From: Thoreauomyces humboldtii
Taxonomy: Eukaryota; Chytridiomycota; Chytridiomycetes; Spizellomycetales; Powellomycetaceae
Length of the DNA: 43,971 nucleotides
Direction: 5' to 3'
NCBI GenBank assembly: GCA_027596035.1
Contig: JADGJA010000093.1
Span: 1-43,971 of the forward strand
A program made the translations under genes and the position numbers. The notes under the pieces were generated by a model, which was not told the DNA's origin, made no database searches, and saw only the letters and a program-made list of their open reading frames with translations. Positions 23,801 to 33,919 of this stretch are shown here, in pieces. Position 1 is the first letter of the stretch, and every line of letters starts with the position of its first letter.

Positions 23801-24011
23801 GTTTTGGTGGTTGATGGAAGAACGTTTGTTGTTTGTTGGGACTGTAAAACGAAGGGATTGTTGCAACAGGAAAAGGCAGCTAAACCCTAACCGCCGCCAT
23901 GATTCTTTTTGCCCTCCCTTCCCCTTTCGCTCGCTCGCTCCTCAACGGTCGTCCTTTCTTCGCATTTTCGTACCATCTTCACCAGTGCGGTAAAGCAACG
24001 ATACACAGAAA
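23801..24011. promoter_or_regulatory. Bidirectional promoter with a telo-box (AAACCCTAA)
   Basis: The 211 bases between the start codons of the RNA-binding protein gene (-) and RPA49 (+) carry AAACCCTAA at 23882-23890. It lies 82 bases upstream of one start and 122 upstream of the other. In plants this telo-box, and in yeasts the related TTAGGG site bound by Tbf1/Teb1-type Myb factors, is found in promoters of translation and ribosome-biogenesis genes. Both flanking products fit that class. Pyrimidine-rich tracts flank it. Confidence 0.5.
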
Positions 24012-25591
24012 ATGTCGCAGACGGCATCAGCAAAGAAGCGAAAATCAGCATCCGCTTTTCCCGCAGAGCCTGCGGTGATCGACAAGTCAGGGGATGCTCC
24101 TGTGTTTGGTGGGTCCTGCCCCTTCCGGACGTGGGTGCACGGGAAGGCAAGGCGAACTCACTCGTGCTCCTACTTCCCGCAGTCTCTTTTCCCGACTTTC
24201 CGTCAAAGCCTGAGCTCATAAAATGGGAAACCTATGCGCCAACGACTGACGCCGGCGCGGGCGCCAAGAAGCGTCGTATCGTCGTGGGCGAGACTGCTAA
24301 GCTGGAGTACACCGGAAACAATACCGCTACGAAGAACCACTGCCGGTTCGTCCGTACGTTATTTGTACGTGCTCTAGAGGCATCGCTGATTTTGGCTTTG
24401 TCCAGATATGTTGTTGGAGTCTTCGACAGAACAACGAAGCAGCTCACTCTACGGGAAACCGAGCTCGTCCATCTGACGACCACGGTAAAGTCCATGAAGC
24501 ATCACGAGGCGAAGCACATCGGGGAGAAGAACATGCTGGCCAGGAACGCCTTGGGAGAGGCTTTCGGAACGAAGAAGCGTCGACAGGCCATCAGGGCCTA
24601 CGAGAAGAACCAGGTCGACGTGGGCGGTCTGACCGAAGTCGCAGACGTGATCAAGGGCGCCATCGACGTGAAGGCTGCCCTGTTGCCCACGCGGCAGGAG
24701 ATCTTGGACGATGCAAAGGCGGATCGTGGCATCCCGCCTTACAATCTCAATGCGCAAACACCCGCCGAGGTGTACGATCCTAGCACCATCTTCAGCGATG
24801 CGGAGCTCAATTCCATTCTCTACAAGAAGATCTGGAAGGCCCGAAGCTCTGATGAGGTCAAGGATCTCCTCGCGCCCATCGAGTAAGGATGTGAACAGAT
24901 ACCAAGGGAATGTTTGCAGGCGAACGACAAGGTCAGCTGACACTACTCTGCTTTCAGCCTAACGTCATGGGTGTGGGAGCGAGTACACAAGGTGATGCAG
25001 TCGAAAGATGATCCTATCGCTTTCAAGAGGGTAAGTCCACGGCATGGTTGCTGGCGACGAGGCCATTTCCCAAACGCTGACGCATCTATTGCAGCTTCTT
25101 TTCATCGGCTACATGATGAAGCTCTACCGACTCAACGACCGAGGGCTCAACAGCGACAATTTCACGGACAAGCTGGGCGGCGCACCAAAGATCATCGCCG
25201 ATTCTCTCGTCGAGCGCTTTACGGAATATCAGGTGGAAGACGACGGAAACATCAAGTACCGCATGTCCGCAAAGTTGAAGGACACCCTCCTCGCCTACAT
25301 CCTCACCGCTTGTCTGATCGTCAACGACTTCAAGTTGGACATTACACATGTCTCTGGAGATCTCAAGATGAGCGCCGTCAAGTGAGTCACTCGATCTCCA
25401 AAACCCTTCGGGACTCTTGGGGGCTGCCTGTTTCTCGGACACTCGCTGACATGGGTCTTCTCCGCAGGACGAGCAAGGTTGCCCGCGAACTCGGTTGCAG
25501 GCCTGACAGCAACAAGAAGGACGGAGATGGCCGCACTACCAAAAAGGTGGCACTCGTCGTGCCACTCACATTCCCCACTCGAACGCGATGA
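24012..25591 (+). CDS. RPA49: RNA polymerase I subunit A49 (RPA49/POLR1E)
   Basis: RPA49 forms a TFIIF-like heterodimer with A34.5 on RNA polymerase I and supports initiation and elongation on rDNA in the nucleolus. Six exons splice in phase. The N-terminal dimerisation part includes FPSKPELIKWETY, RIVVGETAKLEYTGNN, YVVGVFDRTTKQLTL and the conserved SMKHHEAKHIGEKNMLARN. The middle has LGEAFGTKKRRQAIRAYEKN. The C-terminal tandem winged-helix region includes LYKKIWKARSSDEVKDLLAP, LLFIGYMMKLYRLNDR, LVERFTEYQ and LKDTLLAYILTACLIVNDF. The last exon ends KKVALVVPLTFPTRTR, matching the family's typical ending (KAPLxFPxxR). Introns use GTGGGT, GTTCGT, GTAAGG, GTAAGT and GTGAGT donors. The ATG at 24012 (MSQTASAKKRKSAS) gives a basic leader before the domain. 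Confidence 0.93.
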
Positions 25592-25911
25592 TAGGGAGTC
25601 CACCGCGTCCTTCTTATCGGAACTCATCCTGTCGTACCGCATCTCCTTGCGTTCACGCTCCGCTGTACATATCATTTTCAATCTTTATCTTTGAGTATTT
25701 AATTTCTTCAGACGACAAGTGCGACCCTATGTTTGGTCGATAAAGTACGGGATCTCCTCAAGGGGTTGGTTGAGGAATGTGGTATTTGTAACAAGAAAAG
25801 AAAGAGGGAGAACAGGTCTACGATCAGAGAGATTGGGGGACTATGGATGCGGTGATGGTTTGTGATGAGAAGGTACGCGTCGATCCTGTATTTCGGGTTT
25901 TTGCCTGTTTC
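25592..25911. other. Convergent intergenic region between RPA49 and acyltransferase
   Basis: This 320-base spacer separates two stop codons and must hold both 3' untranslated regions and polyadenylation sites. It is AT-richer at 25670-25730 (including ATCTTTATCTTTGAGTATTT). I see no gene. Confidence 0.4.
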
Positions 25912-27246
25912 TCAGATCCACCACCTCCACAAACAACGGGCGGCCCACGCTCCAACGCCGAGGGCCAACGACAACGACAGGAGGTCCATCAGCGTAGGTA
26001 TTGGTCTGATGATCAGAGGCTCCTGCTGCCGTTTCCCACCGGACGAAGAAGACGTGGACGACGCAACGCCCGCGTCGCCGCCGTCAATCGTCGCCGTCGT
26101 CGTGGTCGGGTCCCTCGGGAAGCTGCCGGTTCTGTAAAAGTCGGCCATGAGAGCATCCTTTTCCAAGAACCTGGACCTGAGCCAAAGGGTGAAGCGTTCC
26201 GATCTCTCCTCGTCCTTCCTGGCCTCGTCCTTTGACAGTTCGACGCTCTCGTCCCTCCGGGTGTTGACGATGGCGGGGGACGGCGGTTCCTGGAATCCCG
26301 GTATGTCCGACACGACGAACTTCTGAATGTGCATGTGGACCCGTTCGGGACCCTTTGCCTCGAAGAAGACGCGGGAGAGACTGTACACCTCGTACGGAGT
26401 CTGGTCGCCCGTCAGACCCTCGTATCCCATCGTCACGTCCCAGAGGTTCTTTGCATCCGGCTGCAGGTTCTTGATGCAGAAGAACAGACCCGTGGCCTTT
26501 GGGATGAGGACGTGCTGAGGTTGGTCGGTGATGTCCATCTTCTTTGCGTAGGCCTGGCTCTTTGACTTTGTGTTGTCGGTGATGACGGTGCCTTCCGGGA
26601 AGATGACCAGCCAGAGAGGTAGCCTGTCGCTGAGGGACCGATGGAGGATCCTCGACATCATGGCCCGGTCGACCGCCCACTTGCGCGCCAAAAATATGAA
26701 CTCGAAGAATTGCATCCCCCAACCTGATTTCCATTGAAGAAAAAAGAACAGGTATGAGCGATGAGACGCGAGCGCATGGGATCAAGAGAGCGCTTCCACG
26801 AGTCCGATGCAAAGTCATGGGGGAAGAGAGAGAAACGGGGAAGCATACGCACCGAAGACGGGCAGGTACTTTAGACTCTGCTTGAGGATGATCTTCATGC
26901 TTCCATGGGCTCCCTTGTGCCACGCCAGGATCCACAGCCACCACCAATCCGAGTATATCTGGTGGTTGGCCATGATGACTGCCATCGTGTTTCGGTCGAG
27001 CTGGTCATGGTCGCCCGTGACGACGATCTCGACGGGTGTGAAGAGGTAGGTGAGGAGGACGATGAGTGCCCCAAAGAGAGATTGTGTGAAGTTGATGTAC
27101 TGCCGGTAGACGTGACGGGAGAAGAAGGCGAGCAGGAGACCTGGGTATTGGATGAGGTTGATTGAGGCAGCGGTGCAGTCCATGATGGCGACAAAGACAA
27201 AGGTCCGCAGCATGAACTGGGCGCGACCCATCGTCGAGTCCGACAT
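25912..27246 (-). CDS. Lysophospholipid/lysocardiolipin acyltransferase (LPLAT family; LCLAT1/CST26-like)
   Basis: Membrane enzyme that transfers a fatty acyl group from acyl-CoA to a lysophospholipid. Two exons (27246-26853, 26723-25912) join to 401 residues through a 129-base intron. The catalytic HX4D box is NHQIYSDWWW near residue 93, followed by the substrate-binding FIFLARKW block and the FPEGT motif (WLVIFPEGTVI). The residues following, SQAYAKKMDI and VLIPKATGLFF, are typical of the AGPAT3-5/LCLAT1 branch that includes yeast Cst26. The N-terminus has a hydrophobic segment (MLRTFVFVAIMDCTAASINL) and a second one near residue 65 (FGALIVLLTYLF); a C-terminal hydrophobic segment is LLSLSLALGVGAWAARCLW. 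A Ser-rich linker (ASSTSSSSGGK) precedes it. Substrate (phosphatidylinositol or cardiolipin) cannot be decided from the sequence. It converges on RPA49. Confidence 0.88.
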
Positions 27247-28835
27247 TTGAAGAAGTGCACGTATGGACGGATCCCTATCTACAGTAGAATAGAACCTGCG
27301 AGGATGGTTGTGTTCTTCTTCTTCTTGCGGAATGGGGTCTGAGAAAGATCAGAGATGTCTGGCTGTTTCCTGTGTTGTGTGTGTGTTGGTTGGCTGGAGG
27401 CTGAACCGTCAAGATGATCATCAGCGCGTGCGTGCGTGCGTGCGAGCGAGCGAGCTTTTGGGGCAGGGGGCAGGGAACAGGGGTTCCGACAGGTCTTGTT
27501 CACATGACAGGTCGCCGCCAGAGCTCCACACTTGCACAGCAGCGGACGAGGGAGGCAGTTCGGTCTCGCGTAAAGAAGAGGGGAACGCACAAGTAATAGA
27601 GGCGCGGCGAGAAGAAACGTCGCGAGCGAAGGAGAATGGTGCTAGGTAGTCACTGCGCAATGGGGAAACAATCGGTCAAAAAAGATCGCTATCGAGAGAC
27701 CCCATGTCTTTTGAAAGACACGGCGGACTCTTTCTCAGTTATGGCGGTGTGTATTGTGGGAACCTATCACACGTATCCTCATTGAGCTTGTCCTTCACAG
27801 CGGGCAACGGTTGGGTGTGGTTAGTATTAAGATCCGTGAGGAGTCGAAGCCCGAAGCTTATGCTCCAACGCAAATGTCCAATCACTCGTGACTCACCACT
27901 TCTGCAAGCGTTCCAAACTCCGATCAACACGACACTCATTGGAAAAAACTCCGTAACGGCAACTTACATGAAGCTTTCAGACAAAGTATGCAGATTGGGA
28001 TCATGGTGGCGGGTCACACATCATCCAAGACATGCCTCGCGGCTCTGAGCGGAGCATACGTCAACTACGAGCCAGAACGTAATGCCGTCGCGAAAGCCCT
28101 GAAGCCTGGGATGGAAGATCAATTGATTGCCTTCCGTTCAGATTGGACTCAATGGAGGGTTGGGAAGTCTGGCTAGCTTCAGCCTTGGAAGGACAAGTCG
28201 GAGGGCCAGGACGCTCCGGGAGTGGCAGTTCGCCCAATGAATCCCAAAATAACCAACGGATTGAGGCTGCGTTCATTCTGTGGTAGGGAACGTCATGCAG
28301 CTCAGAAGAAGAGACAATGAGGCACGCCACAAACTCAAACGTGTCCTGCGCCCTTCTCACCACAAGCTCGCCAGCGATTCCTTTGGCCTTGTCCCTTTAA
28401 CCTTAGGTTTGTGCGTTCGTGAACGGGGGGCGGTAATTCCACGGTTTTGCCTCACTTGTTTTCAGGTTGAGACGTTTTCCCCGACGTCCCATCCCCAAAA
28501 CCACGTAGTCACGATCACTCGTTATCCACCGAACAGCACTAGACTAGCGAATCAAGCCAACGATACTCAGAGTCGTTGTTGATGGGGGAGCTTCTGCCGA
28601 CAGTGATTTCGAACTCGACTCGCTCTCGAACCTGCGCCCGACGCGAGTCTCAGACGTGAGTGCAGCGGCTACAGGGATTCTTCTAGCTCCTGTCTCCGAA
28701 GAAGCTGTTCGCTGACCCAGGCTACCGTCTCGGACAGCGCATCTTGTTTCCTTCATCATCATATCCTACCGAGCCGACGAATTCTGCTGAACACCATTCG
28801 ATATCACCTTTCTTTCCACCGAGACTCCCTCTCAG
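27247..28835. other. Long spacer between acyltransferase and kinase genes
   Basis: These 1,589 bases separate two outward-facing genes. Near 27424-27455 there is a tetranucleotide microsatellite, GCGT repeated then GCGA repeated. Open frames here are short and of irregular composition. One minus-strand frame (28363-28061) reads VACLIVSSSELHDVPYHRM but has no neighbouring exons that extend it. The right part probably contains the kinase 5' leader; a CAG directly before the kinase ATG at 28836 could be a splice acceptor for a noncoding first exon. I see no supported gene. Confidence 0.4.
27424..27455. repeat. (GCGT)n-(GCGA)n microsatellite
   Basis: A run of GCGT units passes into GCGA units upstream of the acyltransferase gene. 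It is alternating purine-pyrimidine in its first half. Confidence 0.7.
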
Positions 28836-31800
28836 ATGCGACCGGGCGACCAGGAGTCCTCATCTGAGCACTCGGTGGAGAGGAGACCTCGGGCGCCTCA
28901 CGAAGCTGTCAGCAGGCTCCATGCTCTGAGCGAGGCTGCAAAGGACGGATGGCGATCGCGTCAGAAGAGCTCGGAACCTTACCGTGCGCCGACGGGAGAA
29001 AACGCCATCCATAAGGGTGCGACAGCGCGAAGACGAGCGTCCGATGCCGGAGGACTTCTCCTCAACGCTGCGGCCGCGGCGGCCGCGGCCAACGTTCCTC
29101 ATCGACGACATCCCAGCGGGTTGTTCGATAGGTTTCTCCAACATGTCAAGCGAGCTACCGTGTCGCCGGCGGATTCGAAACACAACAGCAGGTCTGATGT
29201 TCGGGAAGTCAGGGACGAGAGGACGGATGTGAAGTCCGATGCGAAGGAGCCAGGGAAAGACGTTGGCAAGGCGCATAAATGGTCGAGAAAGGGAAAGCAG
29301 GCTGCAAAGGACGGCCACTCGTCGGTGAATGCCAGCATCAAGGTATCGAGCTGGGTGCGGACTGTCTCCGACGATGAAAGGTCGCCTAGCTTCAAATCCA
29401 TCGAGACGCGGACAACGATAGAGCTTGAATCGACCACTACGCTCGAGGGCGCACTGTCGGAACAGGATCTCAGAAGGTCACAAGAGAAGCTAGCCGCTAG
29501 CCCTACGCTGGCCCTTCCTATGCTGGAGGCCCTTGGTCTTCGACAGGCACCCGGATCGCCTCCCATACCCGCAGTGAAAGAAAACGACAAGTATGACATG
29601 GCGCCGGCTCAGTCAACGGAGGAAGCCAAAAGATCCAAAGTTCTCGAAAGACAACTATCAACATTGTCCTCGGCAGGGGTCGCAGAATCTTTCAGCAGCT
29701 CCGCGTCCATCGGAACAGCCGGGTCGCAGATCATGGATCCAATCCGGTCTCTTGACTTTTTCATACCTATCGCCGTTCAGCCGCAGTCGAGTTTCCTTGA
29801 CATCGACAGCGATAGGTCTAGCAAACGATCAAAGAAAAGGACGTCTTTTCACAAGAACGTTTCCGTGGGAAGCACGGACCGTCTATCTCAGGGTCACTCC
29901 CGCGCATCGTCGCATCATAGCACAGGATCGATCAGCGCGAGTCAGCAAACCCATGTCGGAGGTGTTGGCGGCTCCGACAGCTCCATCACCAGTGGCGGTG
30001 ATGGTGCGTATCATCATCGCAAAATGGGCATTCCTTCCTCGCACTCGATCAAGAGTCTCTCTAGAAGTATCGCTTCCTTCGGATCCGGCATCCTTCACCA
30101 CCACAGTCGTAGCAATCCTAGTACGACAATGAGGAATGCCGAGTCCGTAGCGTCCTTCTCCAGCGGTTACAGCGTCGATAGCGTCAACAGTTACGGGAAT
30201 CTCGCCGGCAACGATGACCATCATCGTCGATCCCACCGTCATTCCATGCCACAGTCCCTCTCCCGGATCGGTCTGGCGTTCCGCAACATGGGCGGACACG
30301 ATCGTCACGACGCAAAGACTTTCTCCCTCAGTCGTCACAGCAGTAGATCCAGTCCGAGGATCCGAAACATGGACTCGAACTGGACACCCAGATCACCCAT
30401 GGGGACCGCTCCCCGTAACGTCCAGTGGGGGTTCCCTTTCTCAGAGTCACCGCAGCCCACGGAATCCCCACCGCAGACCGACCGACCACATCGATCGCTT
30501 CCCTCCGAGCTCGAGAAGAGCAAGGATACGGCAAAGGATACGACTCCCACGTCGTCTCGCAAGACTGGACTCGCCAACAGTCGATCTCGATCCGTCGACT
30601 TCAACACCGACAAGAAGGGACGCAGCAACTCGAAGCAGATCGCAGCCGATCGTAGACGATACCACTCCCACCAGGTCGTGGAGACGTCCACCATCTACGC
30701 CATGCACGAGGCGCCCCACTCCATGATGAGTCCCCTCGGCGAGGTGGAGGAGACGCAGGGGAAGGTCAACCAGTATCACATCATCAAGGACATCGGATCC
30801 GGTGCCTATGGACGCGTCGTGCTCTGTCGAAACGAGCAGGATCGTAGATACTACGCTTGCAAGATCGTGAGCAAGGCTAGACTCAGGAAAAAGTTTCGGT
30901 GGTCCGGTGGACCTGGTAACAGAGGTCCACCGTCGGCGGAGGCGAGCATGGATCATCTGTCGAGCATCAAGCGGGAGGTGGCCATCTTGAAGAAGCTCTC
31001 CAAGCATCCGAACATCAACGCGCTGGTGGAAGTTCTTGATGACGGGAAGGAAGATAACCTATACATGAGTAGGAGCTATTTCCATGCGCGAGAGATTCTT
31101 CGAAGGAGTTTTAGCTAACCCTCGTCTTCTCCTTCCCAGTATTCGAGCTTTGCGAATACGGACCAATCATGAAGATTCAAATGCGAGACAGCGTCAATCC
31201 GCTATCTGAAGACCTTGCGCGACGATATTTCCGAGATGTGGTGTTGGGTTTAGAGTACCGTGAGTGATCGATGACTGTCCAGACCCGTCGGACGATCCCA
31301 CCGCTAACGGAAACCTGGTTTGGAACAGTTCACTACAAACGCATCATTCATCGAGACATCAAACCCGAGAATCTACTCTTGAAGGCTGGACCGCCACTGG
31401 GCGTGGTACAGATCGCGGACTTTGGCATCTCGAACATGTTCGAGGATGGAGAAGAGGAACCCGTCGTGGACGACAAGAACTCATCGCCGCTGTTCAGTCC
31501 CCCGGAAGCGTGTCAGAGTGAGGATACCCCAGTTCCACGCTCGGCTTTCCCGCTTCTCGATCGATTGACTTTCGATGTGGGTTTCCAACAGGTCACACTC
31601 GACAGCTGCGAGGGTTCGCCGTCGACATCTGGGCCTTGGGAGTATCTCTCTACTGTCTTGTGCATGGTCGCGCTCCATGGCAGGAAGAGAGCATCATCCT
31701 TCTCTATGAGAAGATCGTCGAAACGCCTGCCGAAACCTGCGTGGCGCTGTCGACGGAACTCCAGGATCTGCTCGCGCAGATGCTGAAAAAGGATCCGGAT

Positions 31801-32716
31801 GAACGAATCACGTTGCAGAACGTCAAGGAGCATCCGTGGATCACGAACAAGGGGACGGATCCGATGATGGCGACAGAGGAGAACTGCGTGTTCGAGGAAG
31901 TGACGGAGGAAGAGGTCGAGAACGCTTTCCAGCCAGCTATGATGTTTGTGACAAAGGTACCGATGGAGGGTTTCTCGGATGTAAAAGAGGAAATCCGTCA
32001 GTGGTCGTTGACCGCGAACTCCTTCATTCCACGATCAGATCATGAACAGACTGAAAGGAAAGAGCAAGAGCAAGGACGCCAGGACCTTTTCTGCCCCACC
32101 GACGCCCGACCATCCTCACTCGGCGTCCGTCCCCGTTCCCTTTCAGATCCCAGAGAGTACCACGACCGAGACGGGGGAAGGAGAGGAGGCCCCTTCCGAC
32201 GACTGCTCCCGCCCGTCCCCTCTGGACGTTCTGGATCCGATCAGCGAGGTGGGCGGAGTCATGTCCAGCCGTCTCCTGAAGAGCCTGGAAGGTCGACCGC
32301 TTCGAAAGAGCATGAGGATCTCGGCGTCGGCCGACGCCCTCCAGCGCAACACGCCCGCCTTCGGGAAGGAGGAGACGGACGACGCCATGGAGGTCGGTGC
32401 GTCGATCAGGGCTCGGAACGCTGCGAGGTCGAGGTCCTTTGCCGGACAGGGTGTGCTCAGCAAGCCCGTGCCTGGCATGTACGGATCCCGACAGGGTCTC
32501 GGTGCGGACCAGGGTCCCTTGTCGCCGTCGAGCCTGATGCCTTCCTCTGCGGAACCGTTGGCGTGGCCGACGTCTCCCACCTCGCCTTCCGGGTCGACCT
32601 CCCATGTGATGCCATTTCCCGCGCCCGTGTCTGTGACTTTCCGGACCACGGACCCCAAAAGACTTGTGAGGAAAGGGTCGTCCATGAACATCATAGCCGA
32701 GGAACAGATCCCTTAG
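28836..32716 (+). CDS. CaMKK-like serine/threonine protein kinase with long disordered N-terminus
   Basis: Five exons (28836-31068, 31140-31259, 31329-31517, 31592-31956, 32039-32716) join in phase to 1,194 residues. Residues 1-640 are Ser/His/Arg-rich and disordered. The kinase domain starts at about 650: glycine loop IGSGAYGRVVL, lysine in YYACKIVSK, then a Gly/Pro/Arg insert (KKFRWSGGPGNRGPPSAE) in the place of the RP-rich insert that is diagnostic of CaMKK. LVEVLDDGKEDNLYMIFELC, IIHRDIKPENLLL, IADFGISNMF and FAVDIWALGVSLYCLVHG follow, and the lobe closes with LKKDPDERITLQNVKEHPWI. NCVFEEVTEEEVENAF is nearly identical to the CaMKK end. The post-kinase segment IMNRLKGKSKSKD is basic, where animal CaMKKs bind calmodulin. 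In fungi such kinases (Ssp1, Sak1 group) activate AMPK/Snf1. The APE motif reads SPPE and the T-loop lacks the usual GTPAF. Confidence 0.92.
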
Positions 32717-32913
32717 AGATTTTTTGAGAGACCACCTTATTTTTCAACGCTGGCTTGGAACCCTTCCCTTCTCCCCTCTACAGCCCCCCACTTTCTTTAG
32801 CAGTAGCTTTTCATAGATTTCGAAGATGCATTAAAAACGCAGAGACGGAAAGCTTCAGGGTGTAAAGAGAAAGACATGCAAAGGGTGGTGAGGAGAGAGC
32901 AACAGCAGATCGC

Positions 32914-33168
32914 TCAAGACGACTTTTTCCGGAAAGAGCAGCCTTCGGTGAGGAGGGCCTTTCCTCCCGCAGGCTGACAGAGGACGGTGGAGCAGGAGGA
33001 GCAGATGACGGCGGTCTGGGCGTGGCTGAATACCGTTGTTATGCTGAAGCAGCCTGGGCACTTGACGTCCATGAAGTACGAGTCGGGTGCCTGGACGAGC
33101 CTTGTGAGCTTGTGGCGACGTGCTTCAGAAGCCGATGAAGGGTTGAGGAGGTCGACGGCGAGAGTCAT
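32914..33168 (-). CDS. RPS27: 40S ribosomal protein eS27
   Basis: Small-subunit ribosomal protein of 84 residues, the family's usual length (82-84), in a single exon. It starts [20 protein letters not shown] and carries [18 protein letters not shown], then [20 protein letters not shown], a C4 zinc ribbon with C-P-G-C and C-S-S-C. It ends with [20 protein letters not shown], almost identical to the animal and yeast ending. It is convergent with the kinase gene (about 200 bases apart). The upstream side holds a GA microsatellite. Confidence 0.97.
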   Translation of the reverse strand: MTLAVDLLNPSSASEARRHKLTRLVQAPDSYFMDVKCPGCFSITTVFSHAQTAVICSSCSTVLCQPAGGKALLTEGCSFRKKSS

Positions 33169-33919
33169 GAATGCGGGATGGGGCTTTCAGAAGGGATGCG
33201 AAAAGGGAAGAAGAAGAAGACGAAGAAAGGGAGGTTGCTGACGTCACGGAAAAGGGCGAGTATATTTTAATGAGGAGAGAGAGAGAGAGAGAGAGAGCAG
33301 AGACGACAGAAGGAGGAGGGGTTGATGAGATGAGAGAGAGAGAGAGAGACGAGGAAACAACAGGTCCAGTAATTATATATTGGGGGGCAGAAAGCAAAAG
33401 AGGAAAAAAAAAAAGAGGCGAGGCATAGGGAAAAGAGGAAGAGAGATGCCGCGTGGAGCCCTGGTGGGAAAGTCGCGGACGTCCGAGCACGTCGGACAGT
33501 GCGACCCGCTCCATGCGTTCCCCCCTTCACGCCCTCACGCTGCGTTTCATCGTGATGCCCTTCCCGAGACACTCTATACTCCGTGGACTTCGTCCTTTGT
33601 CCGCTGACGGCTTTGCGAAGAAGATCTGCAGCTCGAGAAGGGACAGCGAGAAGAAGCTCTGATCAGCAGACTGCGTTTGCTTAGATTCGCGCACGCAGTC
33701 GATCGACAGCGGAAAAACGCGGAAGGCCCAAAACCACCTCCAAACCCCACATGCTAAATCGAAGCGAAAGTGGCCACGCCAGTTTCAAGGAGAGGATCAA
33801 CTCCAATCAGGTGCTCTGGATGCTGGGACCTTTTCAGGGCTTCGGGGCTGTCAAACCGGCTGGCTTGCCTGTGAATCATCGAGGTTGGGGATCATCATTG
33901 ATGTATCGAGAGTTATGCA
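33169..33919. other. Spacer between eS27 and the CFAP74-like gene, with GA microsatellites
   Basis: This 751-base spacer is the eS27 promoter side plus the 3' region of the CFAP74-like gene. It contains purine-rich GAA/GAG tracts (33205-33240) and two GA dinucleotide runs, a TATATTTTAA at about 33260-33269 and an ATTATATATT at about 33371-33380, then an A-run. Open frames here are by-products of the repeats. I see no supported gene. Confidence 0.45.
33273..33350. repeat. (GA)n microsatellite in the eS27 upstream region
   Basis: Two GA dinucleotide runs (about 33273-33298 and 33328-33349) sit 105-180 bases upstream of the eS27 start codon, separated by a purine-rich linker. GAGA tracts in promoters can bind GAGA-type factors or exclude nucleosomes; here this is only a possibility. 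Confidence 0.7.

Noticed and set aside
27308..28582. Several short open frames in the 1.6-kb spacer that could be small genes
   Set aside because: None has protein-like composition over more than about 60 residues, none joins to another exon, and one overlaps a GCGT/GCGA microsatellite.
29883..30338. Minus-strand frame opposite the kinase N-terminus
   Set aside because: It is antisense to a long Ser/His-rich exon that connects in phase to a well-conserved kinase domain; the composition explains the open frame.
33171..33428. Plus-strand frame with Arg-Glu repeats (EREREREE-like)
   Set aside because: It is the translation of the GA microsatellite upstream of eS27 and has no conserved domain.
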